A DNA stretch of 61,715 bases from Bradyrhizobium diversitatis (GTDB lineage: Bacteria; Pseudomonadota; Alphaproteobacteria; Rhizobiales; Xanthobacteraceae), in NCBI RefSeq assembly GCF_016031635.1, contig NZ_JACEGD010000037.1:1-61715 (forward strand), in the 5' to 3' direction. Positions 34,285 to 42,653 of this stretch are shown piece after piece (positions within the stretch are counted from its first letter, which is position 1; every line of letters begins with the position of its first letter). A program made the translations under genes and the position numbers. Below the pieces are notes generated by a model that saw nothing but the letters and a program-made list of their open reading frames with translations, did not search any database and was not told the DNA's origin.

Positions 34285-36090
34285 CTAGTTCGGCAGCGAG
34301 AACACGGTCAGCGTACCGCCGAGTGCCGTGTAGTTGCTGAGGGCCGCGTAGCCGCCGACTGCGCCGAGACCTGCGGTCGGATCGGTCAGACCTGCCGCAA
34401 GGCCGATGCCGGCCCAGCCACCGACGCCGGAGAGCACGGCAACGTACTGCTTGCCGTTGTTCTCATAGGTGGTGACGTTGCCGATGATGCCCGAGGGAGT
34501 CTTGAACTTGTAGAGCTCCTTGCCGGACTTGGCGTCGACCGCCTTCAGGTAGCCTTCGAGCGTGCCGTAGAACACCACGCCGCCTGCCGTTGCGAGCGCA
34601 CCCGACCAGACCGAGAACTGCTCCTTGTTCGACCAGACGATCTTGCCGGTCTTGTTGTCCCAGGCGATGAAGTTGCCCATGTGGCTTTCGCCCTGCGGCG
34701 GATACATCGAGAGCGTCGCACCCACATAGGGCTGACCTGCGGTGTAGCTCACCTTGAACGGCTCGTAGTCCATGCAGACGTGGTTGGTCGGAACGTAGAA
34801 CAGCTGCGTGTCCGGCGAGTAGGCCGCCGGCTGCTCGTCCTTGGTGCCGAGCGCGGCCGGGCAGATGCCCTTCGTGTTCTTGTCCTCTCCGCCGTGCTCG
34901 GTCGAGTATTGAGCGACGACCTTGGGACGGCCGTAGGTCGGCGAGTTCTTGTCCATGTCGACGCCGCTGGTCCAGTTCACCTTGGGGTCGTACTTCTCGG
35001 CAACCAGCAACTCGCCGGTCTCGCGGTCCATGGTGTAGGCGAGGCCGTTGCGGTCGAAGTGCGTCAGCAGCTTGCGGGGCTGACCGTTGATCTGCTGATC
35101 GGTGAGGATCATTTCGTTGACGCCGTCATAGTCCCACTCGTCATGGGGCGTCATCTGGTAGACCCACTTCGCCATGCCGGTGTCGGCATCGCGCGCGAAG
35201 ATCGTCATCGACCATTTGTTGTCGCCGGGACGCTGCTTCGGGTTCCAGGTCGAGGGATTGCCCGACCCGTAATAGACGAGGTTCAGCGCGGGATCGTAGG
35301 AGATCCAGCCCCAGGTGCAGCCGCCGCCGATCTTCCACTGGTCACCCTGCCAGGTCTTCAGCGATGAATCCGCGCCGACCGGCTTGCCGAGCGCCGTCGT
35401 CTTGACCGGATCGACCTTGATCTGGTCGTCCGGACCTTCAGAATAGGCGCGCCAGGCCTGCTTGCCCGTCTTGAGGTCGTATGCGGTGAGGTGGCACTGC
35501 ACGCCGAACTCGCCGCCGGAGATGCCGACCATGACCTTGTCCTTGACGACCAGCGCGGCCGATGTGCCGGTCTCGCCCTTCGCGGGATTGCCGTTGGTGG
35601 CCGACCAGGCCACCTGGCCGGTCTTGGCGTCGAGCGCGACGAGGTTGGTGTCGGCTTGATGCAGGATGATCTTGCCGTCGCCGTAGGACAGGCCGCGATT
35701 GACCGTGTCGCAGCACATCACCGGGATGACGTTCGGATCCTGCTTCGGCTCGTACCTCCAGACGATCTTGTTCTCGTTGGAAAGGTCAATGGCGTAGACC
35801 TTGTTCGGGAACGGCGTGTGGACGTACATCATGTTGCCGATGATCAGCGGGCCGCCCTCGTGGCCGCGCAGCACGCCGGTCGAGAAGGTCCAGGCGACCT
35901 GGAGCTTGCCGACGTTCTGGGCGTTGATCTGGTTCAGCTTGGAATAGCGGGTGTTGGCGTAGTCGCCCGCCGGCATCACCCAGTCCTTCGGGTTCTGCGA
36001 CATCTTGATCAGCTCGTCGTTGGCTGACGCGCTGCCGACGGCGAGAGCCGCCGCGGAGCCGAGATAGGTCGCCAGTAGCACCTTGCGCAT
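34285..36090 (-). CDS. xoxF: Lanthanide-dependent methanol dehydrogenase XoxF
   Basis: A 601-residue periplasmic PQQ methanol dehydrogenase with a 23-residue signal peptide. The PQQ-stacking vicinal disulphide is Cys126-Cys127 (VMCCDTVNRG). Metal ligands are Glu194 (GGEFGVQ), Asn278 (GSGNPSTW), catalytic Asp320 and Asp322 in DEWDYDGVNEM. The second Asp, replaced by Ala in calcium-type MxaF, marks a lanthanide enzyme. Length and composition fit the XoxF5 clade common in Bradyrhizobium. The ATG at 36090 lies 7 bp after GGAGG; the ATG two codons earlier lies too close. It heads the unit xoxF-xoxG-flhA-gfa and is divergent from an AraC-family regulator. Confidence 0.97.
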   Translation of the reverse strand: MRKVLLATYLGSAAALAVGSASANDELIKMSQNPKDWVMPAGDYANTRYSKLNQINAQNVGKLQVAWTFSTGVLRGHEGGPLIIGNMMYVHTPFPNKVYAIDLSNENKIVWRYEPKQDPNVIPVMCCDTVNRGLSYGDGKIILHQADTNLVALDAKTGQVAWSATNGNPAKGETGTSAALVVKDKVMVGISGGEFGVQCHLTAYDLKTGKQAWRAYSEGPDDQIKVDPVKTTALGKPVGADSSLKTWQGDQWKIGGGCTWGWISYDPALNLVYYGSGNPSTWNPKQRPGDNKWSMTIFARDADTGMAKWVYQMTPHDEWDYDGVNEMILTDQQINGQPRKLLTHFDRNGLAYTMDRETGELLVAEKYDPKVNWTSGVDMDKNSPTYGRPKVVAQYSTEHGGEDKNTKGICPAALGTKDEQPAAYSPDTQLFYVPTNHVCMDYEPFKVSYTAGQPYVGATLSMYPPQGESHMGNFIAWDNKTGKIVWSNKEQFSVWSGALATAGGVVFYGTLEGYLKAVDAKSGKELYKFKTPSGIIGNVTTYENNGKQYVAVLSGVGGWAGIGLAAGLTDPTAGLGAVGGYAALSNYTALGGTLTVFSLPN

Positions 36091-36603
36091 AGTCATTCCT
36101 CCGTTGGTCTCGTTTATTGTTTCCGAAGCATTGCTCGACCGCCGGGCTTCTCGTCCGGCGTTTGCTCGTGCAGGGCGGTCACGATTGGGACCAGAAACGA
36201 TGCTGTGCTGTTTCCTCCTCCTGATGAGAGCCACGGGTCCACGTGCAGGAGCGGCCCGTTCTTATTGTTCCTGCCGCAATCCCTAACGACTTCGCCATTG
36301 GGAAACTTGCCCAAGAGAGAAGCCGGTTTGCTCGACAGCGCACGGGGGCAAAGATTTTGATTTTGCAGTAGCGAATTCAGCCGTTTCCGCGCCGCGGCGG
36401 GCCGCGCTCAACGGCCAGGTTCCCCTTGACGGCGCTGCAACGAAGGCGGAGGATTAAGTTTCAAGAGTGGCAATGGAACGGTGGCGCTTGTTCCACAAGA
36501 TCGCTCAAATTCGAGGTAAACGTCACGCAATCACGGCCGAGGGCTCCGGCAGCGCTGGTCGCGATTCGCGTCGAATCTCCGGATCAAACCAGTGGCTGGA
36601 TTA
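36091..36603. promoter_or_regulatory. Divergent control region of xoxF and the AraC-type regulator
   Basis: 513 bp without a gene. It must contain the xoxF promoter. A 22-bp inverted repeat, TGGAAC-N10-GTTCCA at 36474-36495, is the clearest candidate binding site, about 110 bp before the regulator ATG. I cannot place -35/-10 boxes with confidence. Confidence 0.55.
36474..36495. promoter_or_regulatory. Inverted repeat TGGAAC-N10-GTTCCA, candidate regulator site
   Basis: Perfect 6-bp arms 16 bp apart centre to centre, in the xoxF/araC-type divergent region. The spacing suits a dimer on one face of the helix. The protein that binds it is not known. Confidence 0.45.
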
Positions 36604-37572
36604 ATGTCCGACACCATTCACACGCTCTCGACGACCGGTATGACGCCGAAGCGCCAGATCCAGAGCTGGATCGACGGGCTGACGAGCCTGTGTGGGCATT
36701 TCGATGTCGATCCGCTGGAGGCGTCCTCGCTGGAGGGTCGCATTGACTACACCAGCGTCTCGCGCCTGAAGCTCTGCCAGATCGAGGTCAGCCAGCATCG
36801 CATCGCGCATACGCTGGCGCGCGCCAAGGCCAATGAGCATCCCTACATAAAAATTCACTTCCAGACCTACGGGGTGTCCTATTTCGAACAGGAAGGCCGT
36901 CACATCGAAATCAATCCCGGCGACATCATCGCCTACGATGTCTCCTGCCCGCATTCGATCATCAGCCCGGCCTTCACGCGTCATGACGTGGTGATCGTGC
37001 CGAAGGCCCTGCTGCGAGACCGCGGATTCCCATCGCAGCGGATGCCTGCCTGCAAGCTCTCCTCAAAAACAGGCACGGGGCGGATCGCCCATGATTTCGT
37101 CCACGCGACGTTCGACGAGGCGGCGAAGCTATCGGCGAACAGCGCGGTCGGCGTGGCCGATTCGCTGATCGACCTGTTGCTGCTGCCGCTGCGCGAAGCC
37201 GACACCATGTTCGATCGCGTCGGACCCGAAGCGATGTATGTGCGAGCGCAGTTCTTCATCCGCGAGCACCTGCGCGATCCGGATCTGTGCATCGACCAGA
37301 TATCGGCCGAGCTCGGCTGCTCCAAGCGCTATCTGCACATGCTATTCTCGGAGCGCGGTACGACGGTGAGCGACTACATCTGGCAGGCGCGGCTGCAGAA
37401 CTGCCGCCAGGAGCTCGAAGCCCACGCCGGCAAGACCATCACCGACGTCGCGTTCTCCTGGGGCTTTTCCAGCTCGTCGCATTTCAGCCGGGTGTTCCGG
37501 AAATATTTCGGCGTGGTGCCGTCCTCGATCCACAAGGCACAGCAGGGCACCGTGGCCTCGGGCGAACATTAG
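36604..37572 (+). CDS. AraC-family transcriptional regulator divergent from xoxF
   Basis: A 322-residue protein. The N-terminal 200 residues form an AraC-binding-like sensor domain (HIEINPGDIIAYDVSCPHSI resembles the cupin part of that domain). The C-terminal AraC DNA-binding domain has two helix-turn-helix units: DQISAELGCSKRYLHMLFSE and TDVAFSWGFSSSSHFSRVFR, ending in KYFGVVPSSIHK. Its position beside xoxF makes it the obvious candidate to control the methanol operon, for example in response to an alcohol or formaldehyde product. The ATG at 36604 has a weak ribosome site; an ATG at 36640 is an alternative. Confidence 0.9.
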   Translation: MSDTIHTLSTTGMTPKRQIQSWIDGLTSLCGHFDVDPLEASSLEGRIDYTSVSRLKLCQIEVSQHRIAHTLARAKANEHPYIKIHFQTYGVSYFEQEGRHIEINPGDIIAYDVSCPHSIISPAFTRHDVVIVPKALLRDRGFPSQRMPACKLSSKTGTGRIAHDFVHATFDEAAKLSANSAVGVADSLIDLLLLPLREADTMFDRVGPEAMYVRAQFFIREHLRDPDLCIDQISAELGCSKRYLHMLFSERGTTVSDYIWQARLQNCRQELEAHAGKTITDVAFSWGFSSSSHFSRVFRKYFGVVPSSIHKAQQGTVASGEH

Positions 37573-37632
37573 GCGTGGTTTTTCAGAAGGCGGCCGGAGA
37601 GGCCATCCTCCTGATACGCCCCGGCTGTCTGG

Positions 37633-38634
37633 TCAGGCCGGCTCGAGGCCCAACGACTTCGCGCTCTCGATCCAGATCGGCAGTTCGCGCTGGTACAGCG
37701 CGTTGGTCTCCTTGAAGCCGATCGCGGGCTCGAGCACGAAAGTCGCGAGAACCTCCTTCACTTTCTGATCGTTGTTGGCGGCGACACAGAGCTCGGCGAG
37801 GCGATCGACCACCGGCTGTGGCGTCGCCTTCGGCACGGCCCATCCGGTGAACCCGCTCACGGTGAAGAATTTTGACGTAGCGCCCTGTTCGGGCAACGTC
37901 TTCACGTTCGGGATCGCGTCGACCTTCTTCGAATGCACGGCGAAGACGGTGCCGCGGTCGCTTTGCAGCACCGATTGTGCGGCCGTGTAGCTGCCCATGG
38001 CGGCATCGAGCGTGCCTTCGAGCATGCCCGTCCACATCGGCGCTTCGCCGCGATAATGGACCGGCTCGATGTTGAGGCCGTACTGCTTGTTGAGCTCGTT
38101 GATCGTCATGTGCGGGGCCGAGCCCGCGCTGTAGGTGCCGAAGTTCACCTTGCCGCTCTTGCGCGCGAAGGCGACGAAATCCTCCAGCGTCTTGACTCCG
38201 GTTTTCGGGTTCGCCACCAGCAGCAGGCCGGCGCCGGGAATGACACTGACGAGCGTCAGATCCTTGTCCATGTCGTAGCCGGGATTTTTCATCACCACCC
38301 GGTTCATGATGTAGGTCGTCGAGATCGAGCACAGGATGGTGTGCCCGTCGGGCTCGGCGCGGGCGACCTCCGCCGTGCCGATCGCGCCGGAGGCGCCGGG
38401 CTTGTTCTCGACGACGACGGTCTTGCCGACCTGCTTGGAGATGAACTCGCCATAGGCGCGCGCGAGCAGGTCGGTCTGGCCGCCGGCCGGATAGCTGCAA
38501 ATCATGCGAATCTGCCGCGCCGGCCAGGTACCTTGTGATGCGCCTTGCGCCGAGGCGCCGCGTACGACGAATGGCATCGCCAGTGTAGTGGTACCGGCGG
38601 CGATGAAGTGGCGGCGATCGAGTTTGGCGGACAT
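37633..38634 (-). CDS. Tripartite tricarboxylate-type (Bug/TctC) binding protein
   Basis: A 333-residue periplasmic binding protein. A Tat-like signal (DRRHFIAAGTTTLAMPFVV) is followed by PARQIRMICSYPAGGQTDLL and VVVENKPGASGAIGTAEVAR, both typical of the Bug/TctC family. These proteins bind carboxylates and usually serve a TctAB transporter; no tctA or tctB is in the window, as is common for the many orphan Bug proteins in this group. GGGAG precedes the ATG at 38634. It converges with the AraC-type gene and lies downstream of the xoxJ-like gene. Confidence 0.92.
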   Translation of the reverse strand: MSAKLDRRHFIAAGTTTLAMPFVVRGASAQGASQGTWPARQIRMICSYPAGGQTDLLARAYGEFISKQVGKTVVVENKPGASGAIGTAEVARAEPDGHTILCSISTTYIMNRVVMKNPGYDMDKDLTLVSVIPGAGLLLVANPKTGVKTLEDFVAFARKSGKVNFGTYSAGSAPHMTINELNKQYGLNIEPVHYRGEAPMWTGMLEGTLDAAMGSYTAAQSVLQSDRGTVFAVHSKKVDAIPNVKTLPEQGATSKFFTVSGFTGWAVPKATPQPVVDRLAELCVAANNDQKVKEVLATFVLEPAIGFKETNALYQRELPIWIESAKSLGLEPA

Positions 38635-38806
38635 GATTCTCTCCCAGATCTCTGCGGAACCTACTGCATCAGGCTGGCGCCGGGCATGGCAGGCAGGCGA
38701 GACAGATTGGCGCACGATGCGTGCGCAGCGCGCAGGGAGTACGTGCCCGGGCGCAGGCTCTGCGGAGCGTCACTGCGTGCCGTCCGGGACATCAGCGTGC
38801 TTGCAA

Positions 38807-39736
38807 TCACCGCTGAATGATCTGCGTCCAGACGTCGCCCAGAATCGCTGGCTCCCGCGGCGGCAGATAGGTGAGGCCGGCCTGCTTGCCGAATTCGGCG
38901 ATTTTGCCTTCGGTAGCAAGCTGGCCGAGCGTCTTGTTGACGGCCTCGACCAGCGCGCCATCGCTGGCGAGCCCGACATAGCCGCGATTGGCTCCGATCG
39001 GGTAATAGTAGCCGGACGCCGTGATCGCCGTGTCGGGGTGCGCGGCGCGATGGGCGTCGAAGCGGGCAAGATCGATCAGGGTCGCGTCATGGTCGCCGCG
39101 CTCGAGCGCGCCCAGGAGATCGTCGCGGCCGGGGACGAGGTGCGTGATATTCTCGATCAGGCGCCCTTTGTCGAAGGTCATCAGGATGGCATCGCCGAGC
39201 GATCCGCTGTCGATGACGAGACGCAGGCCGGCGAGATCGCCGATGTCGCCGATCTTGCGGCCACGGGCCTGCGGCCCGAGCACCACCGTCATTGGCGAAT
39301 AGATGTAAGGCTGGCTTGGCGCGAGCACGCCGAGCGCGACGCGACGCCGCCGGTCGTCGCGCGTAGCTCCGGCGAAATCCGGCAGGCGCGCCGTTTTAAT
39401 CCCGGGCACGACCAGCGAGTCCTGCGTCAGCGCATAGCCGCCGACCAGCGAGCAACGCCCATCCGAGAGCAGCGCATTGGCCTCGAGCTGCGGGCTGGAA
39501 TCCTCATCGAGCCTGCTCTCGAACCACTGGATCGCGAGCGGCCGTCGCAGGCGTTCGGCCACGGCGCGCGCCAGCAGCACGTCGAAGCCGGCATCCGGCT
39601 TGCCCTTTCGATGCACCGACAGCGGTGGCCGGTCCTCGTCGAGACAGACCTTGAGTGGATCCTCGGCCGCGCCCGCAACGAGAGGCGCCGCCGCGAGGAT
39701 CGCGGCAACGCTCCAGATGGAGAGGCATCGTCTCAT
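38807..39736 (-). CDS. xoxJ: Periplasmic binding protein of the MxaJ/XoxJ kind, associated with a quinoprotein dehydrogenase
   Basis: A 309-residue secreted protein with a signal peptide (SVAAILAAAPLVAGA). The mature N-terminus DPLKVCLDEDRPPLSVHRKG and the type II binding-protein layout match the quinoprotein-associated ABC-like binding proteins that include MxaJ and XoxJ. These are thought to help activate or mature the dehydrogenase and not to feed a transporter. It overlaps the cytochrome c gene by ATGA and so belongs to the unit that starts with the quinoprotein at 41765. The xoxJ name is by analogy; the neighbouring enzyme is not the XoxF at 34285. Confidence 0.8.
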   Translation of the reverse strand: MRRCLSIWSVAAILAAAPLVAGAAEDPLKVCLDEDRPPLSVHRKGKPDAGFDVLLARAVAERLRRPLAIQWFESRLDEDSSPQLEANALLSDGRCSLVGGYALTQDSLVVPGIKTARLPDFAGATRDDRRRRVALGVLAPSQPYIYSPMTVVLGPQARGRKIGDIGDLAGLRLVIDSGSLGDAILMTFDKGRLIENITHLVPGRDDLLGALERGDHDATLIDLARFDAHRAAHPDTAITASGYYYPIGANRGYVGLASDGALVEAVNKTLGQLATEGKIAEFGKQAGLTYLPPREPAILGDVWTQIIQR

Positions 39737-40089
39737 GGCTTTCTCCGGCTGGAGACGAAGGCCCAGAGGTTCCCGATCTCGTCGTCGCTGAGAATGTCGG
39801 CCCAGGGCGGCATCTTGTTGTTCTTGCCGTTCTTCACCGTGGTGACGAAGCGCGTTTTGTCGTCGGGAATGGCACGCAGGTCCGGCGTGACGGTGCCGGA
39901 GTTCATCAGATTGGGGCCGTGGCAGTGCGAGCATTTCGAGGCGTAAGTCGACTTGCCATGGTCGATCTGCGCCTGCATGGAATTGCCAGTGGTGTTGTTA
40001 TCGGCACGACCGGCCGCCGCAAGCGCGACCGACAGCACCGCGACGGCGGCGATCATCGCCGCCGTCTTATGAGAGATCACTTTCAGCAT
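39733..40089 (-). CDS. Small periplasmic cytochrome c
   Basis: A 118-residue protein with a signal peptide (TAAMIAAVAVLSVALAAAG), one haem motif CSHCH near residue 54 and a probable Met ligand in KMPPWADILSDDEIGNLWAF, a class I cytochrome c layout. It lies 11 bp after the quinoprotein gene at 40101-41765 and overlaps the xoxJ-like gene, so it is the likely electron acceptor of that dehydrogenase. The start at 40089 is preferred; a GTG a few codons upstream is possible. Confidence 0.9.
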   Translation of the reverse strand: MLKVISHKTAAMIAAVAVLSVALAAAGRADNNTTGNSMQAQIDHGKSTYASKCSHCHGPNLMNSGTVTPDLRAIPDDKTRFVTTVKNGKNNKMPPWADILSDDEIGNLWAFVSSRRKP

Positions 40090-40100
40090 CGTACCCGTGG

Positions 40101-41765
40101 TTACTGCTTGACCGCAAAGACCCACAGCGAGCCGCCGGGCGGCACGTTGGCAAGCCGCTCGTCGCCGGAGAACAGCGAGTAGACGCCGCCATAGCCGCTC
40201 GTCACGGCGACATATTGCACGCCATCCTGCTGCCAGGTCACCGGCTGTCCCTCGATGCCGGAGCCGGTCTGGAACTGCCAGAGCTTCTTGCCGGTGTCGG
40301 CGTCGAAGGCCTCGAACTCGCCGGTCAGCGCGCCAGAGAACACGACGCCTCCGGCCGTCGAGAGTACGCCGGAGAAGCGCGGAATGTCGCTCGGCGCTTC
40401 CCATTTCGATTTGCCGGTCATGGGGTCGATGGCCTTGAGATGGCCGCGCGGCCCGTCTCCGTATTCCCAGAGGTCGGTCAGGTCCATGCCGAGGTACCAT
40501 TCACCCTGCTTGTAGGTGACTGGCTCGGTCTTGTACCTGCCGCCGAAGGCGAGCGTGTTGGCATAGGCAAGGCCGGTCTGCGGATTGAACGACATCGGCT
40601 CCCAGTTCTTGCCGCCGAGGATGGACGGATAGACCGTCACCTTCTTGCCCTCGCGTGCGTCCTTGGAAACGTCGGTCTCGATCGGACGTCCGGTCTTCAT
40701 GTCGATCCCGGTTGCCCAGTTGACCTTCACGTAAGGGTTGGCCGCGAGCAGCTTGCCGTTGGTGCGGTCGAGCACGTAGAAGAAGCCGTTGCGGTTGGCA
40801 TTCATCAGCGTCTTGGTCGGCTTGCCATCGATGTTCACGTCGGCGAGCACCATCTCGGCCACGGCGTCGTAGTCGAACGGATTGTTCGGCGAGAACTGGT
40901 AATGCCATTTGATCTTGCCGGTCTTCGGATCCAGTGCCAGCACCGAGCAGGTGTAGAGATTGTCGCCGGGGCGCACCGCCGAGTTGAACGGGCCGGGATT
41001 GCCGATGCCCCAATAGATCGTGTTCAGCTCGGGATCATAAGACCCGGTGATCCAGGTCGAGCCGCCGCCGAGCTTCCAGGTGTCGCCCTTCCAGGTGTCG
41101 CCGCCGGGCTCGTCGGGCGAGGGGATCGAATGGGTGCGCCAGAGATGCTTGCCCGTTGCCGGATCCCAGCCGTCGATGAAGCCCCTTGTGCCGAATTCGG
41201 CGCCGGAGATGCCGGTGATGACGACGCCGTCGGCAACGAGAGGGGCCACCGTCATCGAATAGCCTTCCTTGATGTCCGCCGCCTTCTGCCGCCACAACTC
41301 CTTGCCGTTCTTGGCGTCGATGGCAATCACGTGGGCATCGAGGGTCGTACGGAACAGCTTGCCCTCATGAATTGCGACGCCGCGGTTGATGATGCCGCAG
41401 CAGACAATTCGCGGCGTCTCCGCCGGATATTCGATCTTGCTCTTCCAGATCTGCTTGCCGGTCTTGACGTCCACCGCCATGGTCGCGTTGTGCGTGGTCA
41501 CATAGATCACGCCCTGATAGACAATGGGCTGGGATTCCTCGCTACGGTCGTCATTGAAGCTGTAATTCCAGATCGGGACGAGGTTCTTGACCGTATCCTT
41601 GTTGATCTGCTTCAGCGTCGAGAACCGCTGGAGATTGTAGCCCATTCCATAATTGAGAACGTTCGACGTGTCGGTCGCGCCCTTGACCAGCTGCTCGGTG
41701 GTTTGTGCATTTGCACAGGTTGACGCAAGCATGACGAGGCCTGCGGCCATCGCAAAGCGTTTCAT
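40101..41765 (-). CDS. PQQ-dependent alcohol dehydrogenase, lanthanide-type signature
   Basis: A 554-residue periplasmic quinoprotein, shorter than XoxF. Signal peptide about 20 residues. The vicinal disulphide is Cys122-Cys123 (VCCGIINRG). Metal-site residues are Glu190 (SGAEFGTRG), Asn256 (GIGNPGPF), Asp298 and Asp300 (FDYDAVAEM); the second Asp predicts lanthanide use. It is a methanol/ethanol-family enzyme but not XoxF5; the substrate is not evident. GGGAGGAACGG precedes the ATG. It heads the unit dehydrogenase-cytochrome c-xoxJ-like and is divergent from the lanmodulin gene, with 344 bp between. Confidence 0.93.
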   Translation of the reverse strand: MKRFAMAAGLVMLASTCANAQTTEQLVKGATDTSNVLNYGMGYNLQRFSTLKQINKDTVKNLVPIWNYSFNDDRSEESQPIVYQGVIYVTTHNATMAVDVKTGKQIWKSKIEYPAETPRIVCCGIINRGVAIHEGKLFRTTLDAHVIAIDAKNGKELWRQKAADIKEGYSMTVAPLVADGVVITGISGAEFGTRGFIDGWDPATGKHLWRTHSIPSPDEPGGDTWKGDTWKLGGGSTWITGSYDPELNTIYWGIGNPGPFNSAVRPGDNLYTCSVLALDPKTGKIKWHYQFSPNNPFDYDAVAEMVLADVNIDGKPTKTLMNANRNGFFYVLDRTNGKLLAANPYVKVNWATGIDMKTGRPIETDVSKDAREGKKVTVYPSILGGKNWEPMSFNPQTGLAYANTLAFGGRYKTEPVTYKQGEWYLGMDLTDLWEYGDGPRGHLKAIDPMTGKSKWEAPSDIPRFSGVLSTAGGVVFSGALTGEFEAFDADTGKKLWQFQTGSGIEGQPVTWQQDGVQYVAVTSGYGGVYSLFSGDERLANVPPGGSLWVFAVKQ

Positions 41766-42109
41766 CCGTTCCTCCCAATATGCGCGCCTTTTGACGCTGC
41801 GATTGCAACACTCCGCCTGAAAGCAAAACACGTCAATACGAAAGTCGTAAGTGCCGTGCCGATATCGTCGGACGCGGGTGTCGGTCACCTTACGGAAACC
41901 TTGCGAAAGCAACTTCCACTTGTGCTGAGACGCTGAGAAAATTCCGCGCTACGAAGCGGTCCCGGGGTGCAGGCGTGCCGGCGCACGGCCGGGTTGTCCC
42001 GGGTTGTGGTGCGCGCAAGTTGCAAGTCCGGACTTGAACCAAGGCCCGCTTGCGGATTTATGTCGTTCATGTCCCCGTCGATTCGGGGCTCATCGTCAGG
42101 GAGGTCTAG
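41766..42109. promoter_or_regulatory. Divergent control region of the quinoprotein operon and lanM
   Basis: 344 bp without a gene. It contains a perfect 14-bp palindrome at 42023-42036, a short repeat TACGA-AAG-TCGTA near 41838-41850 and a tandem repeat of CCGGGTTGT near 41990-42007. No sigma-70 boxes are certain. Confidence 0.5.
42023..42036. promoter_or_regulatory. Perfect palindrome CAAGTCCGGACTTG upstream of lanM
   Basis: A 14-bp perfect palindrome ending 73 bp before the lanM ATG. The half-site CAAGT also occurs just upstream (GCAAGTTGCAAGTC). It is a good candidate operator for a regulator of lanM, and possibly of the divergent quinoprotein gene. Confidence 0.5.
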
Positions 42110-42508
42110 ATGATTTCGAGTCGTTCAATTGCCCTTGCCCTTTCGCTTACGATTGCATTGTCGGCCGGTCCGGCGTGGTCGGCCTCCGGCAACGCGGTCA
42201 AGTTGTTCGACACCGACAATGACGGCACGCTCGATCTTGCCGAGGTGAAGAAGGTGGCCGCCGCAATGTTCGCAAAGCTTGATCCCGATCATGACGGCAC
42301 GCTTGATGCGCGCGAATTGCGCGGACGGTTGTCGGCGAAAGAGCTCGCCGCCGCCGATCCTGACCGCGACGGGACGCTTACGCTCGACGAATATCTGTCC
42401 GTGGTCGAGCAACGCTTCAACGCGGCGAATCCCGACAAGGACGGAACGCTGGATGCGAAGGAGCTGAACTCGCGCGCAGGCCGCACCCTGCTGCGATTGT
42501 TACGGTGA
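42110..42508 (+). CDS. lanM: Lanmodulin (lanthanide-binding four-EF-hand protein)
   Basis: A 132-residue periplasmic protein with a signal peptide (IALALSLTIALSAGPAWSA, cleavage near residue 25). It has four 12-residue EF loops: DTDNDGTLDLAE (34-45), DPDHDGTLDARE (58-69), DPDRDGTLTLDE (83-94) and NPDKDGTLDAKE (107-118). Pro at loop position 2 in three of four, Asn opening the fourth loop, and loop spacings of 24, 25 and 24 residues are features of Methylobacterium lanmodulin, which binds lanthanides with very high affinity. Differences are Thr at position 2 of loop 1 and Thr at position 9 of loop 3. GGGAGG precedes the start. Setting among predicted lanthanide enzymes supports the call. Confidence 0.93.
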   Translation: MISSRSIALALSLTIALSAGPAWSASGNAVKLFDTDNDGTLDLAEVKKVAAAMFAKLDPDHDGTLDARELRGRLSAKELAAADPDRDGTLTLDEYLSVVEQRFNAANPDKDGTLDAKELNSRAGRTLLRLLR

Positions 42509-42653
42509 GCGGGGCAATCGGAACTGACGTGACGAGGGCCGCATTTGCGATCATTCCGGCCTGACGCTCGGGAACATCGGGCTGTTCGGCCTGTTTTCTC
42601 CGCAACGTCCTGCCTGGCGCCGGGGCTGCGCGGCAGGCGAAGAGGAGATGCAG

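Noticed and set aside
34285..36090. Calcium-type methanol dehydrogenase MxaF
   Set aside because: The motif is WDYDGV with an Asp two residues after the catalytic Asp, and no MxaI small-subunit gene is nearby.
40215..41723. 502-codon open frame on the plus strand
   Set aside because: It is antisense to the quinoprotein at 40101-41765, whose motifs are unambiguous.
42110..42508. Ordinary calcium-binding calmodulin-like protein
   Set aside because: Loop spacing of 24-25 residues, Pro at position 2 of the loops and the Asn-led fourth loop fit lanmodulin and not calmodulin.
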